Notes under the pieces: generated by a model
Database searches by the model: none
What the model was told of the DNA's origin: nothing
Seen by the model: only the letters and a program-made list of their open reading frames with translations
In this document: piece after piece, positions 25,116 to 32,999 of the stretch
Position numbering within the stretch: the stretch's first letter is position 1
How the letters are laid out: every line of letters begins with the position of its first letter
Source: Denitrobacterium detoxificans
Lineage (GTDB): Bacteria; Actinomycetota; Coriobacteriia; Coriobacteriales; Eggerthellaceae
Reading direction: 5' to 3'
DNA: 64,000 nt
Assembly (NCBI RefSeq): GCF_001643775.1
Contig: NZ_CP011402.1
Coordinates: 248,001 to 312,000 of the forward strand
Program-made: the position numbers and the translations under genes

Positions 25116-25526
25116 TTGCGGGTTGCAAACAATCATTGCGCCGCATGCTTTGGGGTGCAGCGCCAGTTCAATTCCGCGGCGAACATCATGTTCCTGCTGC
25201 GCATTTCCGATGTCATGGAAGAACATGTGAATGCCCGCACGCGTATTGCCTTGCAGGAGAGCCTGCTCACCAGGGCGGAAACGGTGTGGGGCGTGCGCGA
25301 GGCTTCTAGTCGGGGCTGCGTGGTGAAGGGTGGCAAGTTCCTGGAATCTATGGCCGTGGCCGATATTACGGTTACGAACTGCCAGTTGGTCGGGTCCCAC
25401 GTTTGTTGTAAGGTAGCGTACGTGCAAGATGCCGCGAGGAAGCGAAGGAGGGCGGGGCGTGGCTACAGAGAGCGGTTCGAAGCGCGTTTCCGCATCGCGC
25501 GAAGATTATCTAGAGGCCATCGTTGA
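25116..25526 (+). CDS. Possible hypothetical protein before DtxR gene 2
   Basis: An open frame of 136 codons starting at TTG 25116, with an internal ATG at 25188. It has fairly high GC at third codon positions and host-like codons (GTG, CTG, AAG), for example in FLLRISDVMEEHVNARTRI. It overlaps the start of the next gene by 68 bp in another frame. I recognise no family, and there is no clear ribosome-binding site. It may be a degraded gene. If it is not coding, the 458 bp between the two DtxR genes hold nothing else that I can see. Confidence 0.3.
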   Translation: MRVANNHCAACFGVQRQFNSAANIMFLLRISDVMEEHVNARTRIALQESLLTRAETVWGVREASSRGCVVKGGKFLESMAVADITVTNCQLVGSHVCCKVAYVQDAARKRRRAGRGYRERFEARFRIARRLSRGHR

Positions 25527-25863
25527 ACTGGGCGGAACGCCAAAGCGGCCCATTCGTCCCGTGGACGTGGCGTCCAAGCTGGGCGTTTCCAAGGCTTCTG
25601 TAACCAAGGCAGTAGCCAGCCTGAAGGAAGCGGGCATGCTCGACCAGCCCTATTACGGCGACATTACGCTTACGAGCGATGGATACGAATATGGTAGCAA
25701 GGTTCTGGAACGCCATACCATGCTCTATGAGTTCCTCCACGACGTGCTGGGCGTTCCGGCCGAACGAGCCGATGACGAAGCCTGCCTCATCGAGCATGAC
25801 ATTAGCGATAGCACCGCCGAGGCCTGGATCGCCTATATGAGGAACGCGAAGCGCGCAAAGTAA
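25459..25863 (+). CDS. Short DtxR-family metalloregulator 2
   Basis: A 134-residue regulator with GTG start after GGAGGG. The winged helix is VDVASKLGVSKASVTKAVAS, and the metal-site segment is DDEACLIEHDISD, again with Cys, Glu and His as in iron-responsive DtxR. It lacks the SH3 domain. It lies opposite DtxR 1, so the two could be cross-regulating or sense different metals. The sequences are only moderately similar. Confidence 0.85.
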   Translation: MATESGSKRVSASREDYLEAIVELGGTPKRPIRPVDVASKLGVSKASVTKAVASLKEAGMLDQPYYGDITLTSDGYEYGSKVLERHTMLYEFLHDVLGVPAERADDEACLIEHDISDSTAEAWIAYMRNAKRAK

Positions 25864-25975
25864 GGTGCGCCAGCGTGCGAATGCATGGGGCATTCGCTTC
25901 TTTTGCCATTCATGCGGTCTTCCGTGTGGTAGAATGCGAACAAACGTTTGGTATCTACGACACGAAGGAGGCTTG

Positions 25976-26482
25976 GTGGAGCGGCGCGTCATTCTCGGAA
26001 TCGATCCTGGTCTTGCTCACACGGGCTGGGGCGTCATCGCCCAGCGTGGCGGCAAGCTTGAATGCCTCTCGTATGGCTGCGTTGCCACGCCCTCGTCGCA
26101 GGCGCTTTCCGAACGTTTGCTCAAGATATACCAGCAGATAGGCGCAGTGGCCGAACGTTTCGCACCCACCTGCGTGGGTATCGAGACGGTCTGGTTCGGC
26201 GAAAACGTCACCGCCGCCTTTGCCACGGGGCAGGCGCGCGGGGCTGCGCTGGTTGCCTGCGCGGAACATGGCCTGCACGTGGGGGAATACACGCCTCGCC
26301 AGATCAAGCTTGCGGTTGCCGGAACTGGCTCGGCCGACAAGCGCCAGGTCCAGTACATGGTCGGGCAAATTCTGGCATTGGCTGAAGATCCGCACCCCGA
26401 TCATGCGGCCGATGCCCTTGCTGCCGCCATCTGCTATACCACGCATGAAAATGCGCTTTCCGGAAAGGGGCTTCCCGTATGA
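25976..26482 (+). CDS. ruvC: Holliday junction resolvase RuvC
   Basis: A 168-residue endonuclease that cuts Holliday junctions. The catalytic acids are in ILGIDPGLAHTGWG (Asp near residue 8), GIETVWFG (Glu) and DHAADALAAA (two Asp). GTG 25976 follows GGAGG; the longer upstream frame lacks the family sequence. A TGG-TAGAAT extended -10 at 25927-25935 is a likely promoter. It overlaps ruvA by four bases. Confidence 0.95.
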   Translation: MERRVILGIDPGLAHTGWGVIAQRGGKLECLSYGCVATPSSQALSERLLKIYQQIGAVAERFAPTCVGIETVWFGENVTAAFATGQARGAALVACAEHGLHVGEYTPRQIKLAVAGTGSADKRQVQYMVGQILALAEDPHPDHAADALAAAICYTTHENALSGKGLPV

Positions 26483-27054
26483 TTTCCTTCGCGAAGGGCG
26501 TTCTCGCCGCGAAGCTATCCGACGCCGCCATCATCGAGGTGGGTGGACTGGGCTATCACGTGGGCATGAGCGCGAATTCGGTTGCCGCGTTGCCCGAAGT
26601 GGGTCAGCCCGTGCAAGTGCATACGCATCTACAGGTGCGCGAAGATGCCCTTACCCTCTTTGGCTTCGTTTCCATAGAGGAAAAGGAACTGTTCGAACGC
26701 TTGCTTGGCGTGTCGGGGGTTGGGCCGAAGGTGGCTCTTGCGGCATTGTCTTCGTTTTCGCCCGAACAGCTTTCGAATGCCATCGTTGCGGGTGACGTAA
26801 CGGCTGTTTCGCGCATCCCCGGCGTGGGCAAGAAGACGGCCCAGCGTATCATTCTGGAATTGCAGGGCGTGCTGGCTCAGCCCGCCGAAGCGCCCAAGGC
26901 TGCCGCGGCAAGCGGTGCTTACCAGTCGGCGGTGGAAGACCTGCTGGCCATGGGCTTCACGTCCGCAGAATCGGAGCTCGCCCTCAAGGGCGCTCCGCAA
27001 GATTTGTCCGAGACGAAGCTGCTTCAGTACGCGTTGAAGCGTTTGGGGGCGTAA
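26479..27054 (+). CDS. ruvA: Holliday junction DNA helicase subunit RuvA
   Basis: A 191-residue protein that binds Holliday junctions as a tetramer and loads RuvB. It has the N-terminal OB-fold and the helix-hairpin-helix segments LLGVSGVGPKVALAALSS and VSRIPGVGKKTAQRII. The C-terminal domain that contacts RuvB is present. ATGA overlap with ruvC and direct abutment to ruvB show an operon. Confidence 0.95.
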   Translation: MISFAKGVLAAKLSDAAIIEVGGLGYHVGMSANSVAALPEVGQPVQVHTHLQVREDALTLFGFVSIEEKELFERLLGVSGVGPKVALAALSSFSPEQLSNAIVAGDVTAVSRIPGVGKKTAQRIILELQGVLAQPAEAPKAAAASGAYQSAVEDLLAMGFTSAESELALKGAPQDLSETKLLQYALKRLGA

Positions 27055-28143
27055 ATGAACGACGGAGTTCGCATCGAGGGCATGGTATACGACGCAAGTT
27101 CCGCCTTCGCGCCATCGGCTGCCATGGGCGGGGAAAGCCCGCGAAACCGCATGGCTTCGGCAGAGCTTCAGGAAGACGACCTGTCCCTCGATCGCAGCCT
27201 GCGTCCCCAAAAGCTAGCCGACTACCTGGGGCAAACCAAGATCAAGGAAAGCCTGGAAATTCTCATTCAGGCTGCTCAGCAGCGTGGCGATGTTGTCGAC
27301 CATATCTTGTTCTCGGGTCCTCCGGGTCTGGGTAAGACCACCCTGGCCACGGTGGTGGCCAACGAAATGGGCGCTAACATCAAAACGACGAGCGGCCCCG
27401 CCATCGAGCGTACGGGCGATCTGGCGGCCATCCTCACGAACTTGGAAGACGGCGACGTGCTGTTTATCGACGAAATTCATCGCATGAACCGCATGGTTGA
27501 AGAGGTGCTCTACCCTGCGTTGGAAGACTATGCGCTCGATATCGTAGTGGGGAAGGGGCCTGCGGCCCGTTCCATCAGGCTCGATCTGCCTCGCTTCACG
27601 CTCATTGGCGCCACCACGCGCACGGGCTTGCTTACCGGCCCCCTGCGCGATCGCTTTGGCATGGCGTTTCGCTTGAACTACTACACGCCCGAAGAGCTGG
27701 CCGATATCGTTATTCGCTCCGCCGCCATTCTCGACGTGGAAGCCGAACGTGAAGGCGCGCTCGAAATCGCACGCCGTAGCCGTGGCACGCCGCGTTTGGC
27801 GAATCGTTTGCTCAAGCGCGTGCGCGACTGGGCGCAGGTGAAGGGCAGCGGCGTCATCGACGAGGATACCGCAGCTCAGGCGCTCGAATTCTTCGAGGTC
27901 GACTCCTTGGGTCTCGACTCGGTCGACAATCGCATACTCGAATTGCTGTGCCAGCAATTCGGCGGCCGTCCCGTGGGCCTTTCCACGCTCGCTTCGGCGC
28001 TTTCGGAAGACCCCGATTCCTTGGAAGACGTCTACGAGCCTTATCTCATGCAGCAGGGGCTGCTCGTACGCACGCCAAAGGGGCGCCAGGCCACGCAGCG
28101 CGCATACGATCATTTGGGCATCTTGCCTCCAGCGGGGCAGTAG
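27055..28143 (+). CDS. ruvB: Holliday junction branch migration ATPase RuvB
   Basis: A 362-residue AAA+ motor. Walker A is GPPGLGKTT near residues 89-97, Walker B is LFIDEIHRM, and the sensor region is [19 protein letters not shown]. The C-terminal winged helix is complete. The N-terminus has about 30 extra residues ([19 protein letters not shown]) before the family start. ATG 27055 abuts the ruvA stop. Confidence 0.96.
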   Translation: MNDGVRIEGMVYDASSAFAPSAAMGGESPRNRMASAELQEDDLSLDRSLRPQKLADYLGQTKIKESLEILIQAAQQRGDVVDHILFSGPPGLGKTTLATVVANEMGANIKTTSGPAIERTGDLAAILTNLEDGDVLFIDEIHRMNRMVEEVLYPALEDYALDIVVGKGPAARSIRLDLPRFTLIGATTRTGLLTGPLRDRFGMAFRLNYYTPEELADIVIRSAAILDVEAEREGALEIARRSRGTPRLANRLLKRVRDWAQVKGSGVIDEDTAAQALEFFEVDSLGLDSVDNRILELLCQQFGGRPVGLSTLASALSEDPDSLEDVYEPYLMQQGLLVRTPKGRQATQRAYDHLGILPPAGQ

Positions 28144-28187
28144 GCGCGCTAGAATAGGCGCCATACGCACACGGCGAAGGGGTTGCA

Positions 28188-28607
28188 GTGTTTCAGCAAG
28201 ACTATCTCATGAAGTTGATCATGCAGTTTATTCAGGGCATTCAGCGCAGCATGGAACGCGCGAGCAGTGAAAACGACGAAGGCGACCCTGAATCCGCCGC
28301 CGATTTGTTGGAAGCCACCATCGGCGTAGCTACGGAAATCGACGGGGGCGTGCTTTTGTCCCTTTCGCCCGATTCCATTGCGAGCGTCCTGCAAGTTTCG
28401 GGCACCGACCCGGGGGTTGCGGAGTATATTGGCCGCACTATGTTCCTGGAATCCGATTACCTTGCACGCGCTGGTCGCGCGGAAGATGCCCAGCTTCGCT
28501 TGGATCAGGCCCGTGCCCTTGCCGACGCATATGGCTTCGAACTTTCGGAAAGTCTGGGCGGCGAAGGCTCTATGCGTCAGTTTTTGCAGCAGGAACAGGC
28601 GGAATAG
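28188..28607 (+). CDS. Hypothetical protein (DUF6483-like)
   Basis: A 139-residue helical protein starting FQQDYLMKLIMQFIQGI from GTG 28188. This N-terminus is typical of DUF6483-type proteins, which contain TPR-like helices of unknown function. The second half (EDAQLRLDQARALADAYGFEL) is compatible with TPR repeats. It follows ruvB by 44 bp and may be co-transcribed. A TAGAAT sits just upstream. Confidence 0.6.
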   Translation: MFQQDYLMKLIMQFIQGIQRSMERASSENDEGDPESAADLLEATIGVATEIDGGVLLSLSPDSIASVLQVSGTDPGVAEYIGRTMFLESDYLARAGRAEDAQLRLDQARALADAYGFELSESLGGEGSMRQFLQQEQAE

Positions 28608-28642
28608 CCCATACGGACGGGCTGCAGCTCCGTATTCGGAAA

Positions 28643-28668
28643 AATATTTGCCGCCAGCGGCAAATATT
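28643..28668. repeat. Perfect 12-bp-arm palindrome upstream of cold-shock gene
   Basis: AATATTTGCCGC / GCGGCAAATATT with a 2-nt centre (CA). It sits between the DUF6483-like gene and the cold-shock gene, 120 bp before the latter. It has no T-tract on the plus strand, so it may be an operator or an RNA processing structure. Confidence 0.85.
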
Positions 28669-28788
28669 CGTCCCAATATTGTTTCTTTAGTGTACAGTTT
28701 GCATTTGTAGCGACTGCTACGCTCAACGCGCAGGCCAGCGCGCTGTGGGAAGTAAATCTCCACAAGGGGATGGATGAAAAGAGGAAAC

Positions 28789-29016
28789 ATGGCCGAAGGT
28801 ACCGTGAAGTGGTTTGGCGGCAAGACTCCCGAGGGGAAGACTCGCGGATACGGGTTCATCACGCAGGATGGTGGCGATGACCTGTTCGTCTACTACAAGG
28901 AAATCGAAAAGGACAAGCCTGGCTTCAAGACGCTGGAAGAGGGACAGCGTGTAAGCTTCGACGTGGAGCCCGGCCAGAACGGCAAGATGCAGGCCGTTAA
29001 CGTCTGCAAGCTGTAA
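28789..29016 (+). CDS. Cold-shock-domain protein
   Basis: A 75-residue CspA-like OB-fold protein ([11 protein letters not shown], then [20 protein letters not shown]). RNP1-like KTRGYGFI and RNP2-like DLFVYY motifs bind single-stranded nucleic acid. A short insertion of about eight residues (KTPEGKTR) enlarges the first loop relative to standard Csp. The usual VFVH is replaced by LFVYY, so one His is Tyr. ATG 28789 has a GAGGAAAC site. The 5' region is about 120-180 nt, long enough for cold-type RNA regulation. Confidence 0.88.
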   Translation: MAEGTVKWFGGKTPEGKTRGYGFITQDGGDDLFVYYKEIEKDKPGFKTLEEGQRVSFDVEPGQNGKMQAVNVCKL

Positions 29017-29070
29017 ATGCCGGCGCCGAGCGCAATGAAGCCAAATGCGCTCACGTTAACGCATGTGAAA

Positions 29071-29103
29071 CGGTGGGGGTATATAATGCCCCTACCGTTT
29101 TTT
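29071..29103 (+). terminator. Terminator after cold-shock gene with a TATAAT in its loop
   Basis: Stem CGGTGGGGG / CCCCTACCG (one mismatch) followed by six T. The 9-nt loop is TATATAATG, which contains a -10-like TATAAT that could also be the start of the downstream antiporter gene. Confidence 0.8.
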
Positions 29104-29120
29104 GTTTAGAGGAGTACTCA

Positions 29121-30692
29121 ATGGAATTTGTCGGAACGTTTTGGTCGCTCGTACCGCCGATCGTTGCCATCGTCCTGGCGCTCATTACCAAGGAAACGTT
29201 TAGCTCGCTGTTCGTGGGCATCCTGGTTGGCGCCATGCTGCTGGCATCGTTCGACCCCATCAACACGGTCAACTACGTCATCGCGGGAACCGTAGGCGAA
29301 GGCGATAGCGCCATGAGCGTCGGCTTCCTGAACGCCATCAGCGATTCCTGGAACGCGGGCATCTTCGTGTTCCTGGTCATGCTGGGCATCATGGTTGCCC
29401 TGGTGAATACCGCAGGCGGTTCGTCTGCATTCGGCTCGTGGGCTGCTCGCCACATCAAGACGCGCGTGGGCGCTATGCTCGCCACGTTCCTGCTGGGCGT
29501 GCTTATCTTCATTGACGACTACTTCAATTGCCTTACGGTGGGCGCCGTCATGCGCCCCGTTACCGACGAGCAGAAGATTTCGCGTGCGAAGCTGGCCTAC
29601 ATCATCGATTCCACGGCGGCGCCCATCTGCATGATCGCGCCCATTTCCTCGTGGGCGGCAGCGGTTTCCGCCACGGCGGCCGACCTGGATACCGGCGTTA
29701 CGGGCATTCAGCTGTTCGTGCAGGCCATCCCCTATAACTTCTACTCGCTGCTCACGATTGTGTTCGTGGTGGCCATCTGCATCATGGGCTTCGACTACGG
29801 CCCCATGGCAAAGGCCGAATTCGAGGCGTATCGCAGCGGTCAGCTGGGTGCGCTTACCAAGGAAGAGCGCCAGGAGAACGAGCGCGCTTCGTTGCTCGAC
29901 ATGCTCATTCCCGTGCTGCTGCTCATCGTATTCTGCGTAATTGGCATGCTCTACGTGGGTGGTTTCTGGGATGCCGAATCGGAAGCGTACATGGATCTGT
30001 CTGCGGCATTTGGCGGCACCGACGCTTCGGTGGGCTTGCCTTGGGGTTCGCTCATCGCACTCATTCTGAGCTTCGTTTACCTGTTGTGCCGTCGCGTTAT
30101 CGACTTCAAGGGCGCAACCGATTGCTTCATCTCGGGTTTCCGCGCCATGGTGCCCGCACTTATGGTGCTCACGTTCGCCCTTACCCTGAAGCTCGCCACT
30201 TCGGCCCTGGGTGCCGACGCCTACGTCGCCGGCCTTATGGAAGGTGCGGCCGAGGGCCTGTACGCCCTGCTGCCTGCCATCATCTTCCTGGTTGGCCTGG
30301 GTCTGGCATTTGCCACGGGTACTAGCTGGGGCACGTTCGGCATCCTCATTCCCATCGTGCTGCCCATCTTCGCCACTGCCCCCGATCTGCTTACCATTGG
30401 CATCTCCGCGTGCCTGGCTGGCGCGGTGTGCGGCGACCATTGCTCGCCCATTTCCGATACTACGGTTATGGCGAGCGCGGGCGCGAACGTGAATCACATT
30501 CAGCATGTGTCCACGCAGCTGCCGTACGCGCTTTCGGTGGCGGGCGTTTCGTTCGTCTGCTTCCTGCTTGCAGGCTTCGTGCGCAACTGGGCAATCTGCT
30601 TGGCCATTGGCGTGGTGCTTGTTATCGTCATGCTGCTCGTGCTGAAACGTACGATTGGCCGCACCGTTACTGCGGAACCGGCTGCCGAATAG
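29121..30692 (+). CDS. NhaC-family Na+/H+ antiporter
   Basis: A 523-residue membrane protein with about 11-12 hydrophobic helices. Family regions include FGSWAARHIKTRVGAMLATF, FIDDYFNCLTVGAVMRP and ATGTSWGTFGILIPI, followed by GDHCSPISDTTVMASAGA, which is typical of NhaC. The likely role is sodium/proton exchange, or exchange of an organic acid with sodium/proton as in some NhaC relatives. ATG 29121 has a GAGGAG site. It is a single gene between two terminators. Confidence 0.85.
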   Translation: MEFVGTFWSLVPPIVAIVLALITKETFSSLFVGILVGAMLLASFDPINTVNYVIAGTVGEGDSAMSVGFLNAISDSWNAGIFVFLVMLGIMVALVNTAGGSSAFGSWAARHIKTRVGAMLATFLLGVLIFIDDYFNCLTVGAVMRPVTDEQKISRAKLAYIIDSTAAPICMIAPISSWAAAVSATAADLDTGVTGIQLFVQAIPYNFYSLLTIVFVVAICIMGFDYGPMAKAEFEAYRSGQLGALTKEERQENERASLLDMLIPVLLLIVFCVIGMLYVGGFWDAESEAYMDLSAAFGGTDASVGLPWGSLIALILSFVYLLCRRVIDFKGATDCFISGFRAMVPALMVLTFALTLKLATSALGADAYVAGLMEGAAEGLYALLPAIIFLVGLGLAFATGTSWGTFGILIPIVLPIFATAPDLLTIGISACLAGAVCGDHCSPISDTTVMASAGANVNHIQHVSTQLPYALSVAGVSFVCFLLAGFVRNWAICLAIGVVLVIVMLLVLKRTIGRTVTAEPAAE

Positions 30693-30722
30693 CGCAAGCC
30701 GCAGTTAGCTCGCAAAACGAAT

Positions 30723-30752
30723 CGAGCCCCGGGCGCATGCGCTCGGGGCTCG
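30723..30752. terminator. Hairpin between nhaC-like gene and queA
   Basis: CGAGCCCC-G-GCGC / GCGC-T-GGGGCTCG, a very stable stem between two converging genes. Confidence 0.8.
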
Positions 30753-30776
30753 TTGCATATGGGGGCGTAGCGTGCG

Positions 30777-31853
30777 CTACTGAATGAACATCGCGTCGCC
30801 GAAGCTGAGCATGCGGTATTCGCTATCGATGGCGTGCTTGTACGCGTTCATGATGTAGTCGCGGCTGCTGAATGCGCTTACGAGCATCATGAGAGTGCTG
30901 CGCGGCACATGGAAGTTCGTGACCATGGCGTCGACTACGTGGAACGTGCTTCCCGGCAGCAGGAACAGGCTCGTGTGGGCGGCGTCGCGCGCCTTCAGCT
31001 CGCCTGCCTCGGCATCCCAGGCGCTTTCCAGGCTGCGCACGCTCGTGGTGCCTACGGCGATGACGCGGTGCCCGTTTGCATGGGCTTCGTTGCACGCGTC
31101 CACGACATGCTGCGGCACCGTATAGGTTTCGGTGTGCATGGCATGCGTGGTGGGGTCTTCCTCTTCCACGATGCGGAAGGTGTCAATGCCCACCTGCAGT
31201 TCCACGGTTTCCCAGCGCACGCCCTTCTGCTTCAGGCGCTCGATGAGCTCGGGCGTGAAGTGCAGGCCTGCAGTGGGTGCGGCAGCCGAAGATTCGCGGC
31301 GAGAATAAACGGTCTGGTACATTTCCTCGTCGCCTTCGTAGCCCTTGATGTAGGGCGGAAGCGGCGTGTGACCTACGGCGTGTACCGCCTCGTCAAGCGT
31401 GGGGAAGGCCTCGGTGGTCAGGTTCACGATACGCTCGCCCTTGCCGTCTTCCTTGAAGTCGATGACCTCAGCGGACAGGATGACCTTGCCTTCGGCATCG
31501 GTGAAGTCAACGATTGCGCCAGGCTTCAGGCGCTTGCCCGGACGCACGAGCGCTTCCCAGGCAGACGATACGTTGGTGGCGATCTTGCCTGCATGCGGAC
31601 GCAGCAGGAAGACCTCGGCCGCGCCGCCGGTGCCTCGCTTGGCGCCCAGCAGGCGAGCGGGCATCACGCGCGTTTCGTTGGCCACGAACACGTCTCCTGG
31701 CTGGGCGTATTCGTAAATATCGCGGAAGATGCGGTCCTGCAGCTCTCCCGTTTTGCGGTCCATGACCAGCATGCGGCATTCGTCGCGTACGGGCCAGGGC
31801 GCCTGCGCGATGCACTCTTCGGGAAGTTCGTAATCGAAATCGCTGGTTTTCAC
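30777..31853 (-). CDS. queA: tRNA preQ1(34) S-adenosylmethionine ribosyltransferase-isomerase QueA
   Basis: A 358-residue enzyme of queuosine synthesis that adds the epoxycyclopentane part from SAM. Family motifs include FVANETRVMPARLLG, AAPTAGLHFT, THAMHTETYTV and GTTSVRSLES. GTG 31853 shares one base with the queH stop. Together with queH and tgt in this window it covers three of the steps from preQ1-tRNA to queuosine. preQ1 synthesis genes are not present here. Confidence 0.95.
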   Translation of the reverse strand: MKTSDFDYELPEECIAQAPWPVRDECRMLVMDRKTGELQDRIFRDIYEYAQPGDVFVANETRVMPARLLGAKRGTGGAAEVFLLRPHAGKIATNVSSAWEALVRPGKRLKPGAIVDFTDAEGKVILSAEVIDFKEDGKGERIVNLTTEAFPTLDEAVHAVGHTPLPPYIKGYEGDEEMYQTVYSRRESSAAAPTAGLHFTPELIERLKQKGVRWETVELQVGIDTFRIVEEEDPTTHAMHTETYTVPQHVVDACNEAHANGHRVIAVGTTSVRSLESAWDAEAGELKARDAAHTSLFLLPGSTFHVVDAMVTNFHVPRSTLMMLVSAFSSRDYIMNAYKHAIDSEYRMLSFGDAMFIQ

Positions 31854-32626
31854 TATGCCTCTTCGCTTTCTTCGGATGGTATGTGTTGCATGGTTGCATG
31901 CTCGGGTTGTGCTTGAGCTGCGGCTTCGGCCTTGGCAGCTGCGCGGGCGGCATTGCGGGCCGCCTTCTTTGCGCGCTGCTTCGCATCGTATGCCGCGCGT
32001 TTGGCGTTGCGCTCGGCGCGCTCGTGGGCTTCGGCTGCCTCGCGCTCTGCGTTCTGGCGCGCTCGTTGGGCCTTGCGGGCCGCGCGTTCGGCATCGGCCT
32101 CTGCCTTGGAATAGGCGCAACCGCAGTAGTTCTGGCGGTACATGCCCGCCTCGCGGCTGCGACGAGTTGCCTCGGGGTAGTATGGGCGGAAGTCTTGCCA
32201 GATGGGGGTAAGGTTCCAGCGGTCGCAGACGTCCACGAGTTCTTCGTGGCAGATGTCGAACAGCTGGTAGGGGCTTACCGCCAGGGTGGTGGACAGAGCT
32301 TCGAAGCCATGCGTCGCCGCGTAGGCTGCGGCCTCTTCCAGGCGCATGTGATAGCAACGGCGGCAGCGTTCTGTGCGGGGGCCGCCCGTAAGCTGGATGA
32401 CGCCGGCGAATTCGTGCCATGCCGCAGGGTCGTAGGGGAAGTCCACGACGGGAATACCCTCTTCGTTAGCCCAGGTGAGCAGCGTCTGCAGGCGATGGTC
32501 GTATTCCTCGCTCGGCTGTATGTTCGAGTTCGCGAACGCGATGGTGATGTCGTGCCCCTCTTCCAGGAGCAGGCGCACGGGTTCGAGCGAACATGGTCCG
32601 CAGCAAGCGTGTAGCAGTAGTTTCAT
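31853..32626 (-). CDS. queH: Epoxyqueuosine reductase QueH with a long basic/alanine-rich tail
   Basis: A 257-residue Fe-S enzyme that reduces epoxyqueuosine to queuosine in tRNA. The Cys motifs are HACCGPC near residue 6, RCRRCYH and NYCGC. The catalytic core ends near residue 180. The last 75 residues or so are an almost continuous helix rich in Ala, Arg, Lys and Glu (for example KAQRARQNAEREAAEAHE), an extension I do not know from standard QueH. It may bind tRNA. ATG 32626 precedes HACCGPC directly. queA follows with a one-base overlap. Confidence 0.92.
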   Translation of the reverse strand: MKLLLHACCGPCSLEPVRLLLEEGHDITIAFANSNIQPSEEYDHRLQTLLTWANEEGIPVVDFPYDPAAWHEFAGVIQLTGGPRTERCRRCYHMRLEEAAAYAATHGFEALSTTLAVSPYQLFDICHEELVDVCDRWNLTPIWQDFRPYYPEATRRSREAGMYRQNYCGCAYSKAEADAERAARKAQRARQNAEREAAEAHERAERNAKRAAYDAKQRAKKAARNAARAAAKAEAAAQAQPEHATMQHIPSEESEEA

Positions 32627-32771
32627 GCGAGCCCCTTCCCGTGTGTCGCGCGCGTTCTTTCCGTTCGCCATACTAGCACGCGCCCTTTGCGCGAACCCGT
32701 CCTGCCACAGTATGAGCATTCTGCAGCGTGCTCGCGTAAGGTGCGTTGCGTCCGCGTCCCTGTCTTGGCTT

Positions 32772-32890
32772 CCTTTTTCAGAAAAGGAAGGGTTTTCGGC
32801 TGAAATGCGGCTTGATTTCCAGCCTTTAGATCTCCAACCTGGGGAAACGATACCTCCGCATGTTGCCGGGCTTGCCTTTTCTGAAAAAGG
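32772..32890. repeat. 119-bp imperfect palindrome between queH and HAD gene
   Basis: CCTTTTTCAGAAAAGG at 32772-32787 is the exact reverse complement of 32875-32890. Further pairing blocks lie inside: CGGC with GCCG, ATGCGG (32805) with CCGCAT (32856), TTTCC (32816) with GGAAA (32843), and AGATCT in the centre. The whole could fold into a long hairpin or be a small MITE-like element. The remaining intergenic sequence (32627-32771 and 32891-32999) shows no gene. Confidence 0.7.
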
Positions 32891-32999
32891 CACTGCACTA
32901 TGGGGTGCCTACCCGTTTCCGCAGTTTTCGCGTGGTCGCTTTGTTCGTGGCCGTACGTGTGCGAGTATCGAATACGAGAAACAGGAAAGGGGTGTGCGC

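Noticed and set aside
32627-32999. preQ1 riboswitch near queH
   Set aside because: No conserved preQ1 aptamer sequence; the visible structure is a long imperfect palindrome instead.
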